64,000 bases of DNA from the NCBI GenBank assembly GCA_046295975.1, contig JBKBMG010000026.1, positions 8,385-72,384 on the forward strand, read 5' to 3'. Position 1 is the first letter of the stretch; each line of letters opens with the position of its first letter. Below are positions 42,908-51,024 of this stretch, piece after piece. Origin of the DNA: UBA2357 sp046295975 (lineage in GTDB: Bacteria; Pseudomonadota; Gammaproteobacteria; Burkholderiales; Rhodocyclaceae). A program made the translations under genes and the position numbers. Under the pieces are notes generated by a model that was not told where the DNA came from, ran no database searches, and worked only from the letters and a program-made list of their open reading frames with translations.

Positions 42908-43732
42908 TCAGTTGGCGCGTTGCAACAACACCTCGATGACGAAACGGCTGCCCAGGTAGGCCAGTACCAAGGCCGTGAACCCGGCCAGTGTCCAGCGCAA
43001 CGCCACCCGTCCGCGCCAGCCCCACATGCGCCGGCCGATCAGCAAGGCGCCGAAGATCAGCCACGAGACGATTGCGAACACCGTCTTGTGGTCGAGGCGG
43101 AAGGCCTGGCCGAACAAGGTTTCGGAGAAGACGATGCCCGAGCCCAGGGTCAGCGTGAGCAGGATGAAGGCGATGCCGATCAGCCGGAACAGCAAGGCCT
43201 CCATGGTGAGCAGGGGCGGTAGCGCGGCAACGGTGCGGCTGAGGCGCCCGCTGTGGAGCTGGCGCTCGGCCATCGCCATCAACATTGCATGGAGCGCGGC
43301 CAGGGTGAACAGGCTGTAGGCCAGCATGGCCACGATGAAATGGGCGCGGAAGGCGGGCGAGGCCGCATTCGCGAGCAGATGCTGGCCTGGAAAGACCAGG
43401 GGCAGCACGCTGCCGATCACGCCGGCCGGCAAAACCAGGCCGTGCAGTCCGTCCAGGCGGGCGTAGAACGTCTCGATCCAGTAGAACGCGACGGCCAGCC
43501 ACAGCATCAGCGACACCGCGAGTCCGAAGCCGAAGCGCATGCCGTCACCGGCGAACATCGCCAGATGCAGTGCCAGCCCCTGGGCGCACAGTGCGCCCAG
43601 CAAAAGCAGGCGTTCGCGTGTCGACATGCCGGGGGCGCGGGGCGAGGCATCGGCAGATTGGGCGCGCCAGAACAGGGCGCCGAGCACCCCATAGAGCGTG
43701 GCGGCCAGCAGATGAAGTAGAATTGGTTGCAT
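42908..43732 (-). CDS. CcsA/YpjD-like cytochrome c assembly family membrane protein
   Basis: A 274-residue protein with about eight membrane segments. It has the CcsA/CcmC family look, including FYWIETFYARLDGLHG and the C-terminal FRLDHKTVFAIVSWLIFG with conserved His. Homologues next to ffh and corC-like genes (YpjD/CorE) are annotated as inner membrane proteins of unclear role, so cytochrome assembly is not certain. It is divergent from ffh, with 41 bases between the two starts. Confidence 0.88.
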   Translation of the reverse strand: MQPILLHLLAATLYGVLGALFWRAQSADASPRAPGMSTRERLLLLGALCAQGLALHLAMFAGDGMRFGFGLAVSLMLWLAVAFYWIETFYARLDGLHGLVLPAGVIGSVLPLVFPGQHLLANAASPAFRAHFIVAMLAYSLFTLAALHAMLMAMAERQLHSGRLSRTVAALPPLLTMEALLFRLIGIAFILLTLTLGSGIVFSETLFGQAFRLDHKTVFAIVSWLIFGALLIGRRMWGWRGRVALRWTLAGFTALVLAYLGSRFVIEVLLQRAN

Positions 43733-43773
43733 TATTCCGACAGTTTACTCCAAGCCCGAGGGGCCCAAGCAAC

Positions 43774-45132
43774 ATGCTCGACAATCTCACCCAACGACTT
43801 TCCAAGGTCGTCAAGACGCTGCGCGGCCAGGCGCGGCTGACCGAGGATAACATCCAGGACGCGATGCGCGAGGTCCGCATGGCCTTGCTTGAGGCCGACG
43901 TCGCCCTTCCGGTGGTCAAGGATTTCGTTGCGCGGGTCAAGGAGAAGGCGGTCGGCCAGGAGGTCGTCGGCTCGCTCACCCCCGGACAGGCGCTGGTCGG
44001 CGTGGTGCACGACGAACTGAAGCTTCTGATGGGGGGAAGCCACACCGGACTGGACCTGTCCACCCAGCCGCCGGCAGTGATCCTGATGGCCGGCCTGCAG
44101 GGGGCAGGCAAGACCACGACCACCGGCAAGCTCGGCAAACTCTTGCACGAGCGCATGAAGAAGAAGGTGCTCGCAGTGTCGGCCGACGTTTATCGCCCTG
44201 CGGCCATCGAGCAGTTGAAGACGGTCGCGGGGCAGGCCGGGATCGACTTCTTCCCGTCCAGCGCCGACCAGAGGCCGGTCGACATCGCGCTGGCAGCACT
44301 CGACTACGCGCGCCGCCATTACTACGACGTGGTGCTGCTCGACACTGCCGGCCGGCTGGCGATCGACGAGGCGATGATGGCCGAGATCAAGGCCTTGCAT
44401 GCTGCGGTCAAGCCGATCGAGACCTTGTTCGTGGTGGACGCCATGCTTGGTCAGGATGCGGTGAATACCGCCCGGGCGTTCAACGAAGCCTTGCCGCTTA
44501 CCGGCGTGGTGTTGACCAAGCTCGACGGTGACTCGCGCGGTGGCGCGGCGCTGTCGGTGCGCCACGTCACCGGCAAACCGCTGAAGTTCGCAGGGGTCGG
44601 TGAAAAGCTCTCAGGGCTGGAGGAATTCCATCCCGAGCGTATGGCCAGCCGCATTCTCGGCATGGGCGATATTCTCGGTCTGGTGGAGGAAGCCCGTCGT
44701 GGTGTTGACGAAGAGGCCGCCCGGCAGTTCGCGCAGAAGCTCAAGACGGGCAAGGGCTTCGATTTGTCGGACTTCAAGGAGCAGATTGCGCAGATGCGCA
44801 AGATGGGCGGGCTGTCGTCGATGATCGACAAGCTGCCCGCACAGTTTGCGCAGATGGCCGGGCAACTCCAGGGGGGAACCGAGGAGAAGGCCATCGGCCG
44901 CATCGAGGGCATCATCAATTCGATGACGCCGCAGGAGCGCGCCCGGCCTGAGATCCTGAAGGCCAGCCGCAAGCGCCGCATTGCAGCGGGGGCGGGGGTG
45001 TCGGTGCAGGAGGTCAACCGCCTGCTGAAGCAGTTCGAGCAGACGCAGAAGGTCATGAAGCAGTTCTCCAAGGGAGGGATGCAGAAGCTCATGCGCGGCA
45101 TGAAGGGCGTGTTGCCCGGCATGATGCGTTGA
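43774..45132 (+). CDS. ffh: Signal recognition particle protein
   Basis: A 452-residue SRP54 GTPase. The N domain (LTQRLSKVVKTLRGQARLTE) and G domain with P-loop GLQGAGKTTTTGKL, SADVYRPAAIEQL, LDTAGRL and VLTKLDGDSRGGAA are complete. The Met-rich M domain (MRKMGGLSSMIDKLP; MRGMKGVLPGMMR) binds signal peptides and 4.5S RNA. The RNA gene itself was not seen in the window. The gene is divergent from the ccsA-like gene. Confidence 0.98.
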   Translation: MLDNLTQRLSKVVKTLRGQARLTEDNIQDAMREVRMALLEADVALPVVKDFVARVKEKAVGQEVVGSLTPGQALVGVVHDELKLLMGGSHTGLDLSTQPPAVILMAGLQGAGKTTTTGKLGKLLHERMKKKVLAVSADVYRPAAIEQLKTVAGQAGIDFFPSSADQRPVDIALAALDYARRHYYDVVLLDTAGRLAIDEAMMAEIKALHAAVKPIETLFVVDAMLGQDAVNTARAFNEALPLTGVVLTKLDGDSRGGAALSVRHVTGKPLKFAGVGEKLSGLEEFHPERMASRILGMGDILGLVEEARRGVDEEAARQFAQKLKTGKGFDLSDFKEQIAQMRKMGGLSSMIDKLPAQFAQMAGQLQGGTEEKAIGRIEGIINSMTPQERARPEILKASRKRRIAAGAGVSVQEVNRLLKQFEQTQKVMKQFSKGGMQKLMRGMKGVLPGMMR

Positions 45133-45151
45133 CTTCGGTGCTGGGGCGAAG

Positions 45152-45913
45152 GTGGGGTTGATCGCACTGTCGCTGGCGCGGGCCCTGCGCAGCCTGCGCG
45201 AACCTGGCGTACTTTGGCATCTTCTGTGGCCGGCGTTGGGCGCCAGCGTGGTGTGGACGGTGGCTGGTGTTCTGGCCTGGCCGTGGCTGATCGGCAGCGC
45301 GCTGGACGCGCTTGCGGGCGTGCCGGTGATCGGCTCGGGGATCGCAGGCGACGGCTGGCTGGCGGCGGTCTTGGTCGTGCTGGTGAAGCTTGGTGTGGCC
45401 TTCGCTTTCCTGCCCGTGATTTACCTGACTGCCGCGCTACTCGTCTCGGTGTTCGCCATCCCGTTGATGCTGGAGCGTGTCGGCGCGCGCGACTACGCGG
45501 ATCTGGAGCAGCGGCGTGGCGGCTCGAACGTCGGCAGTGTCGCAAACGCCCTGCTTGCAGGCCTGGTGTTTGCCGGATTGTTGATCCTCAGTCTGCCGTT
45601 GTGGTTGATTCCCGGCGCGGCTGCGCTGATCGTGCTTGCTTTGACGGCGTGGCTCAACCACAAGGCTTTTGGCTACGACGCGTTGATGTTGCATGCCGAT
45701 CGTTCGGAGCTCCGCTTCCTGCCGCAGCGGCTGCGTGGGCAGTCGCTGTCGCTGGGGGTGGTGTGTGCGCTTCTGGCCTACGTACCTGTTGTGAATCTGT
45801 TCGCCCCGGCGTTCTGCGGTCTCGCCTTCGTTCATTTCATGCTCGAGGCGCTGCGCCAGCGGCGGCTGGCTGAGGAGGTGGTGGTGCTGGATCCGGTGGC
45901 GGGCACACAGTAA
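45152..45913 (+). CDS. EI24-domain (CysZ-like) membrane protein
   Basis: A 253-residue protein with about five or six membrane segments. It matches the EI24/CysZ family (LWHLLWPALGASVVWTV; YLTAALLVSVFAIPLMLERV; LNHKAFGYDALMLHADRSE). CysZ members transport sulfate, but many EI24 proteins are uncharacterised and there are no sulfur genes nearby, so the substrate is open. The GTG start lies 19 bases after ffh. Confidence 0.85.
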   Translation: MGLIALSLARALRSLREPGVLWHLLWPALGASVVWTVAGVLAWPWLIGSALDALAGVPVIGSGIAGDGWLAAVLVVLVKLGVAFAFLPVIYLTAALLVSVFAIPLMLERVGARDYADLEQRRGGSNVGSVANALLAGLVFAGLLILSLPLWLIPGAAALIVLALTAWLNHKAFGYDALMLHADRSELRFLPQRLRGQSLSLGVVCALLAYVPVVNLFAPAFCGLAFVHFMLEALRQRRLAEEVVVLDPVAGTQ

Positions 45914-45928
45914 AGCAAGGAGAGCGAG

Positions 45929-46678
45929 ATGGCGTTCGGCGCGATCATCATTGGCGACGAGATTCTCTCGGGCCGCAGGTCCGACAAGCATATGGCTAAG
46001 CTCATTGAGCTACTTGGCGCGAGGGGGCTCAAGCTCGCCTGGGCGCGCTACGTCGGTGACGACGGCAAGCGCCTGGTCCAGGCCTTGCGCGAGAGTTTCG
46101 CGACTGGTGACATCGTCTTCAGCTTCGGCGGCATCGGCGCCACGCCCGACGACCGTACACGTCAGTCGGCCGCGGCTGCGCTGGGGCTGGAACTTGCCCT
46201 CCACCCCGAAGCCGAGGCGGCCATCCGTGCCCGTTTCGGGGACGAGATCACGCCCCACCGGCTGCAGATGGGGGTGTTTCCGCTGGGAAGCGGGATCATT
46301 CCGAACCCCTACAACCAGATTCCAGGCTTCTCGATCCGCGATCACTTCTTCGTTCCCGGCTTTCCGGTCATGGCCTGGCCCATGATCGAATGGGTGCTCG
46401 ATTCCCGCTTTGCCCATCTCCACCACGTCGAGGACTACGTCGAACGCGCCATTACCGTCTGGGACGCCTACGAGGGGCGTTTGATCGAACTGATGGAGCG
46501 TGTCTCCGCGCGCTATCCGGATGCCACCTTGTTCAGCCTGCCCACGGTGGCCGGCGAGGGCGAGCGACGCTCGGTCGAACTCGGCATGAAGGGGCCGGTC
46601 GCGCGGGTGTCGGCGGCCCTGGAAGACTTGAAGCAGGGGGTCAGCGCCCTTGGCTACGAGTGGCAGCCCAAGGGGTGA
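45929..46678 (+). CDS. CinA/MoaB-like molybdopterin-binding domain protein
   Basis: A 249-residue protein with the MoCF-binding fold seen in CinA N-terminal domains (FGAIIIGDEILSGRRSDKH; FSFGGIGATPDDRTRQ; VFPLGSGIIPNPYNQ). It lacks the CinA nicotinamide-nucleotide amidohydrolase half. Its role (competence/damage-inducible or nucleotide pyrophosphatase) is uncertain. AAGGAGAG precedes the ATG, and its stop overlaps the GTG of the next gene. Confidence 0.86.
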   Translation: MAFGAIIIGDEILSGRRSDKHMAKLIELLGARGLKLAWARYVGDDGKRLVQALRESFATGDIVFSFGGIGATPDDRTRQSAAAALGLELALHPEAEAAIRARFGDEITPHRLQMGVFPLGSGIIPNPYNQIPGFSIRDHFFVPGFPVMAWPMIEWVLDSRFAHLHHVEDYVERAITVWDAYEGRLIELMERVSARYPDATLFSLPTVAGEGERRSVELGMKGPVARVSAALEDLKQGVSALGYEWQPKG

Positions 46679-47472
46679 AGCGCGTGGTCCGCGGGTTGAA
46701 CACTTCGGAGTTGAGGCGGCCGCGTGCGCCTGGCAGTCGGGATGCGACCGAGGAGTTGCGGCGCATCAGGGTCGGGGAACGCGAGGTCGAATTCGTCCTG
46801 CGCCGCTCGACGCGCAAGACCCTGTCGCTGCAAGTGGGTCGCAACGGCGTCCGCCTGTCTGCGCCGGCCACGACCCCTGTGGGCGAAGCCGAGCGTTTTC
46901 TGCTCGCCAACGGAGACTGGTTGCTCGACCGGCTGGGACGTCTGGATGTGCGACGCGAGGAGGACGTTTTCCGCATTGAGGACGGCGCGCGTTTTCCGCT
47001 GCTGGGCCGTGTTTCCCGCGTGCGCCTGGATGGCGGTGGCGCGCGTCGTGTGCGGTGGGTGCATGCGGCGGACGGCGTGGAGGAGTTGTGGCTACCGCAG
47101 AGCGGGCGGCAAGCCAGGGCCATGGTTTCGGCGCTGCAGGGTCGGGCGCTGGGCTGGTTTGGTGGGCGGGTGGAGGAATACTGCCACCGGCTGGGGCTTG
47201 CGGTACCCGTCGTGCGCGTAACCACGGCGCGAACCCGTTGGGGCAGTTGCAGCGCGCGCAGCGGCATCCGCCTGCACTGGCGCCTGATCCACCTTCCGCC
47301 CCAACTGGGCGACTACGTCGTGGCACACGAGGTGGCCCACTTGCTCGAAATGAACCATTCAGCCCGCTTCTGGGCGGTTGTCGCATCCTTGTATCCCGAT
47401 TGGCGGACGGCACGGGCGCAGTTGCGGCAAGCCGCAGACTCCTTGCCGGTGATCGGGGAGGTTCGGACGTGA
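46675..47472 (+). CDS. YgjP-like (M48/SprT-type) metal-dependent protease family protein
   Basis: A 265-residue protein. The C-terminal domain carries the zinc motif VVAHEVAHLLEMNHSARFW, with HExxH, a third His four residues after a Met-Asn, and the upstream TRWGSCS that is diagnostic of the YgjP/DUF45 family. The N-terminal half has strands typical of the family. Function is unknown; a cytoplasmic metalloprotease is likely. The GTG start overlaps the previous stop (GTGA); another GTG at 46684 is possible. Confidence 0.88.
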   Translation: MKRVVRGLNTSELRRPRAPGSRDATEELRRIRVGEREVEFVLRRSTRKTLSLQVGRNGVRLSAPATTPVGEAERFLLANGDWLLDRLGRLDVRREEDVFRIEDGARFPLLGRVSRVRLDGGGARRVRWVHAADGVEELWLPQSGRQARAMVSALQGRALGWFGGRVEEYCHRLGLAVPVVRVTTARTRWGSCSARSGIRLHWRLIHLPPQLGDYVVAHEVAHLLEMNHSARFWAVVASLYPDWRTARAQLRQAADSLPVIGEVRT

Positions 47473-47610
47473 CGTTCCGCATACCCAGGGTGCGCAGCAG
47501 GCCGAACCTTCGCTCGGGCTAGCGGTCCTGCTGCTTTCATGTTCTCGCGGCAATTCTTCCGGAGCCCAAGCCAGGGTGTCGTCCGGGGCCGCACTCAACA
47601 GGAGAGTCCA

Positions 47611-47994
47611 ATGCGTTTGCTTCACACCATGCTCAGGGTCGGCAATCTCGACCGCTCCCTCGCGTTTTATACCGAAGTGCTCGGAATGCGCCTGCTGCGC
47701 AAGCAGGACTATCCAGAAGGGCGCTTTACCCTTGCCTTCGTCGGCTACGAGGACGAAACCGAAGCCGCGGTGATCGAACTCACCCATAACTGGGACACCG
47801 AGTCCTACGAGCTTGGCAACGGCTACGGCCATATCGCGCTGGCAGTGCCTGATGCGTACAAGGCCTGTGACGACATCCGCGCCCGTGGTGGGCGAGTGGT
47901 GCGCGAAGCGGGGCCGATGAAGCACGGCACGACGGTGATCGCGTTCGTCGAAGACCCGGACGGCTACAAGATCGAACTGATCCAGCGCGGCTGA
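47611..47994 (+). CDS. gloA: Lactoylglutathione lyase (glyoxalase I)
   Basis: A 127-residue VOC-fold metalloenzyme. It converts the hemithioacetal of methylglyoxal and glutathione to lactoylglutathione. Conserved metal ligands sit in RLLHTMLRVGNLDRSL (His), ELTHNWDTESY (Glu), GYGHIALAV (His) and FVEDPDGYKIELI (Glu), consistent with a Ni/Co-type bacterial enzyme. AGGAGAG at 47600 precedes the ATG. It is convergent with the following sensor gene, 15 bases away. Confidence 0.96.
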   Translation: MRLLHTMLRVGNLDRSLAFYTEVLGMRLLRKQDYPEGRFTLAFVGYEDETEAAVIELTHNWDTESYELGNGYGHIALAVPDAYKACDDIRARGGRVVREAGPMKHGTTVIAFVEDPDGYKIELIQRG

Positions 47995-48009
47995 ACAAAA
48001 TCCTGATGC

Positions 48010-49152
48010 TCAGGGCCGTGTGGCGCTGCACATCAGGCTGCGGAATCGGCCGTCGTCGCCGAAAGTGCGGTAGGCCTTCAGGTTGAGCCACAGTTCCGGC
48101 GCAGCCGTTCCGCCGATGCGGACTTGTTCGTCGAAGTGCTCGCGCGTTCCGCGGATCAGAGCCTGGAGCGGCTCGGCCAGCCGCTCCGGCTCGCCCGCGT
48201 GCAGCAAGGTGTCCAGGGTGTCAGGCGGGTCGGAGTCGAAACGCGCTGCCAACAGCGCGTGCATGGCGGCATTGGCGTAGCGGATGCGGAACTCCGGGTC
48301 CAGCTCGAATACCGGTTGCGGCAGATCGTCCAGCAGGCGGCGGAACTGGGCCTCGTTGCAATGGCATTTGTCGCGCAACTGATCCAGGGTTTCCGCGTGA
48401 TGCTTGAGTGCCTCGATGATTTCGCGGACCTCGCGCGCCTCGTGCGATGGCATCGGTGCGCGCGCACTGTCACCACGCTCCAGCGCGGTGGCGTAGCGGG
48501 CTGCGCGCCGCAGCCCCCTGAGCGTGCGTCCGACCATCCAGTGGACGAGCACGCTGGCGGCCAGCACGCTGGCCAGGATGAAAATGGTCGCTTCCAGCGC
48601 CTGTCGCCGGCGTGCCTGTTCCAGTGCGCCGGTCTCGTATTCCAGCCGTACCCAGCCAATCGGCGCAATCTGCCCGATCGACGCCCACACTACGCGTGCT
48701 CCTGCGCTGTCTGACATTGCCGGCGGCGCCCCAGGGTCGCCGAGATTGCCCAGTTCCCGGCCCGATACTGCCGCGAGGTTGCCGGCCGCGTTGCGGCGTG
48801 CGGCTGCCAGCGGGGCGCCCTGGCGATCAGTGACGGCCAGGGCGCGGACGATTTCCAGTTCGTTGAAACTCTCCAGCCTGCGTGTCAGGGCGATGCGATC
48901 GTTGGCGGCGACTTCCGCAAGCGACAGCGCGGCGATGCTTGATGCGATGGCTCGCGTCTGGGTATCGACCTGGTCGGTCACGCCGTGGTTCTGGCGGCTG
49001 GCGAGATATGCGGTCGCGAAACCGGCGCACAGAAGCATGCACAGGGCGAACAAGGCAGTCAGCCGGTTGCGCAGTGAAAACGTCGCCGCCTGCCTCGGAG
49101 GGCTTGCCGGCGCGGGGCGCGTGGCCGTGGTGTCGGGAGAAGTCTGCGTCAA
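48010..49152 (-). CDS. Membrane sensor with periplasmic, HAMP-like and PAS domains
   Basis: About 380 residues. A membrane segment (RLTALFALCMLLCAGFATAYL) precedes a periplasmic CHASE8-like region and a second membrane segment near residue 215. A HAMP-like linker and a C-terminal PAS-like domain (FRRLLDDLPQPVFELDPEFR) follow. No kinase, GGDEF or methyl-accepting domain is present, so output must pass through a partner. The likely start is a TTG overlapping the stop of the upstream HD-GYP gene (TTGA), with AAGGA just before it; no better start exists. The two genes probably form a sensor/phosphodiesterase pair. Confidence 0.8.
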   Translation of the reverse strand: MTQTSPDTTATRPAPASPPRQAATFSLRNRLTALFALCMLLCAGFATAYLASRQNHGVTDQVDTQTRAIASSIAALSLAEVAANDRIALTRRLESFNELEIVRALAVTDRQGAPLAAARRNAAGNLAAVSGRELGNLGDPGAPPAMSDSAGARVVWASIGQIAPIGWVRLEYETGALEQARRRQALEATIFILASVLAASVLVHWMVGRTLRGLRRAARYATALERGDSARAPMPSHEAREVREIIEALKHHAETLDQLRDKCHCNEAQFRRLLDDLPQPVFELDPEFRIRYANAAMHALLAARFDSDPPDTLDTLLHAGEPERLAEPLQALIRGTREHFDEQVRIGGTAAPELWLNLKAYRTFGDDGRFRSLMCSATRP

Positions 49153-50183
49153 TTGTCCTTGTACCGTTCCCGAATGGCGAGCGCGTCCGGCATGCGGCCA
49201 AGCAGTGCGGAGACGCACCGGGGGTCGAAGTGGCTGCCGCTGCCATGGCGCAGAAAGTCGATGGCCGATGCGATCGGCCAGCTCTTCTTGTAGGGGCGCT
49301 CGGAGGTGATCGCGTCGAACACGTCGGCGACCGCGACGATGCGACCCTCGATCGGTATCGCTTCGCCCGCGAGCCCGTAAGGATAACCCGATCCGTCGAA
49401 CTTCTCGTGGTGGGAGAGGGCAATGGTCGCGCCCAGTTGCACCACGCTGGAGGCCGAATCCTTCAGGATCTCATGGCCGATCGCGGGGTGTCGTTTCATG
49501 ATTTCGCGCTCATCGGTGGTGAGCGGGCCGGGCTTGAGCAGGATCTGGTCGGGGATGCCGAGCTTGCCGACGTCGTGCATGGGCGCCGCGCGGGCGATGT
49601 CTTCGACCTGTAGGCGGGTGAAGCCGAGCGCTTCGGCGATGAGCGCCGAGAACTGCGACATGCGCTGGATGTGCGCGCCGGTCTCGGGGTCGCGGAATTC
49701 GGCAGCGCGGGCCAGGCGGGTGATGGTCTCGAGTTCGCGCGCGTGGATCTCGGCCGTTGCACGGCGAACCTCCGCCTCAAGAATTTCGGCGCGGTGGCGG
49801 GTGTCGAGGTGGGCCTGACGCAGCTTGAGCATGTTGCGCACACGCGGCTCGAATTCGTGGGCGTCCACCGGTTTGGTGAGAAAGTCGTTGGCGCCGCTGG
49901 AAAGCGCGTCGTAGCGCGTCTGGCGTTCGCTGCTGGCGGTGACCATCAGGATCGGAACGTCGTCGCGTTCATGGCGAGCCCGCACGCGACGGATGAACTC
50001 GAGGCCGTCGAGCTCGGGCATCATGTAATCGACGATGATCAGGTCGGGTTCGTGGCGGAGACACCACTCGAGCCCGGTGAGCGGTTCGGAAAATGCATGC
50101 GCAGCGCAGCCCGGCTGACGGGCGACGAGCTTTTCCATCAGCATCAGGTTCAACGGTGTGTCGTCGATGATCGCGACATTCAT
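49149..50183 (-). CDS. Response regulator with HD-GYP c-di-GMP phosphodiesterase domain
   Basis: A 344-residue protein. The receiver domain (AIIDDTPLNL; Asp in LIIVDYMMPELDG; Lys in FLTKPVDAHE) is followed by a short coiled coil and an HD-GYP domain with HDVGKLGIPD, the metal-binding His in LSHHEKFDGSG and the GYP-type DGSGYPYGL. HD-GYP enzymes hydrolyse c-di-GMP. The phosphodonor is unknown; the overlapping sensor gene lacks a kinase domain. Confidence 0.93.
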   Translation of the reverse strand: MNVAIIDDTPLNLMLMEKLVARQPGCAAHAFSEPLTGLEWCLRHEPDLIIVDYMMPELDGLEFIRRVRARHERDDVPILMVTASSERQTRYDALSSGANDFLTKPVDAHEFEPRVRNMLKLRQAHLDTRHRAEILEAEVRRATAEIHARELETITRLARAAEFRDPETGAHIQRMSQFSALIAEALGFTRLQVEDIARAAPMHDVGKLGIPDQILLKPGPLTTDEREIMKRHPAIGHEILKDSASSVVQLGATIALSHHEKFDGSGYPYGLAGEAIPIEGRIVAVADVFDAITSERPYKKSWPIASAIDFLRHGSGSHFDPRCVSALLGRMPDALAIRERYKDN

Positions 50184-50236
50184 GCGGCGCGTACATCCTG
50201 AGGGGATGCAAGATGATAGCAGCTAAGCCATCGGCG

Positions 50237-51010
50237 CTATCCATCTTCCGCGCGGGCGAGCGTGACGTGATGCGCGCGTGGTGTCTCCATGATCGCGGCC
50301 GCAGGCCGGGGGCGACCCACGGTTACGCGCTCGGCGACGACCAGGTAGCGGGCGTCACCGCCAGCGCTGAGCGCATCGAAGGGGTAGCACGTGACCAGGC
50401 TGAGGCGGTCCGGTCCGTGCTGCTCGAGTACCCACAGGTCGCGCTTGTCCACCACTGCCAGCGCGCCGACCCGGTAGGTGTGCCAATGACCGTCCGTGGC
50501 CTGCATTTCGATCAGGTCACCGTCGCGCAGGTCGCGGAGAAACGAGAAGTGGGTGTCGCGGTGCCCGCCGAGCACGCTGTTGCCGTGTCCGCCCGGTGCG
50601 GCGGTGCCGTGCACCAGCCCAGGGCCGAAGGCGATGCTGCGGTCGTCGGCACCCGCGAGCACGAACTGGTCGACGCCAAGAGTGCTGACCCGGAGTCGTG
50701 CGACCGGCCAGGTGTCGGCCCAAGGCCATGGCGGTGTCGTCTCGCCGGTGTCCAGGGCGTGTTGCCAGGCATCGGCGATCAGTCGCTGCGCCAGCCAGGC
50801 CTTGGCATGGATGTAGGTGGCCTGGCCGAACTGCCACATGGCGATGAGTAGTGCCAGCACCGCCAACAGGCCGGTCAGGTGCCTGCCGGCGGATATCCGC
50901 TGTTTGTGGGTGGGGGCCAGGGATGTCGTGACGGCTGTACAAGGCCATGTGCACTGTGCACCGAGGAAGGCGGCGCCCCGACAATCGCGGCATGGTGTGG
51001 AAGCAGGCAT
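50237..51010 (-). CDS. Class GN sortase of the proteobacterial dedicated sortase system
   Basis: A 257-residue membrane transpeptidase. The N-terminal anchor (LTGLLAVLALLIAMWQFGQ) is followed by a sortase beta-barrel with the catalytic His in VLGGHRDTHFSF, Cys in LSLVTCYPFDA and Arg in DARYLVVAERV. It would cleave the C-terminal sorting signal of the neighbouring VIT/VWA protein. The ATG at 51010 overlaps the extent of no other gene and lies 14 bases after the target gene stop. A Cys-rich N-terminus (CRDC, then CTWPC) is unusual for a sortase. Confidence 0.92.
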   Translation of the reverse strand: MPASTPCRDCRGAAFLGAQCTWPCTAVTTSLAPTHKQRISAGRHLTGLLAVLALLIAMWQFGQATYIHAKAWLAQRLIADAWQHALDTGETTPPWPWADTWPVARLRVSTLGVDQFVLAGADDRSIAFGPGLVHGTAAPGGHGNSVLGGHRDTHFSFLRDLRDGDLIEMQATDGHWHTYRVGALAVVDKRDLWVLEQHGPDRLSLVTCYPFDALSAGGDARYLVVAERVTVGRPRPAAAIMETPRAHHVTLARAEDG

Positions 51011-51024
51011 CGTCCGGTCTCCGC

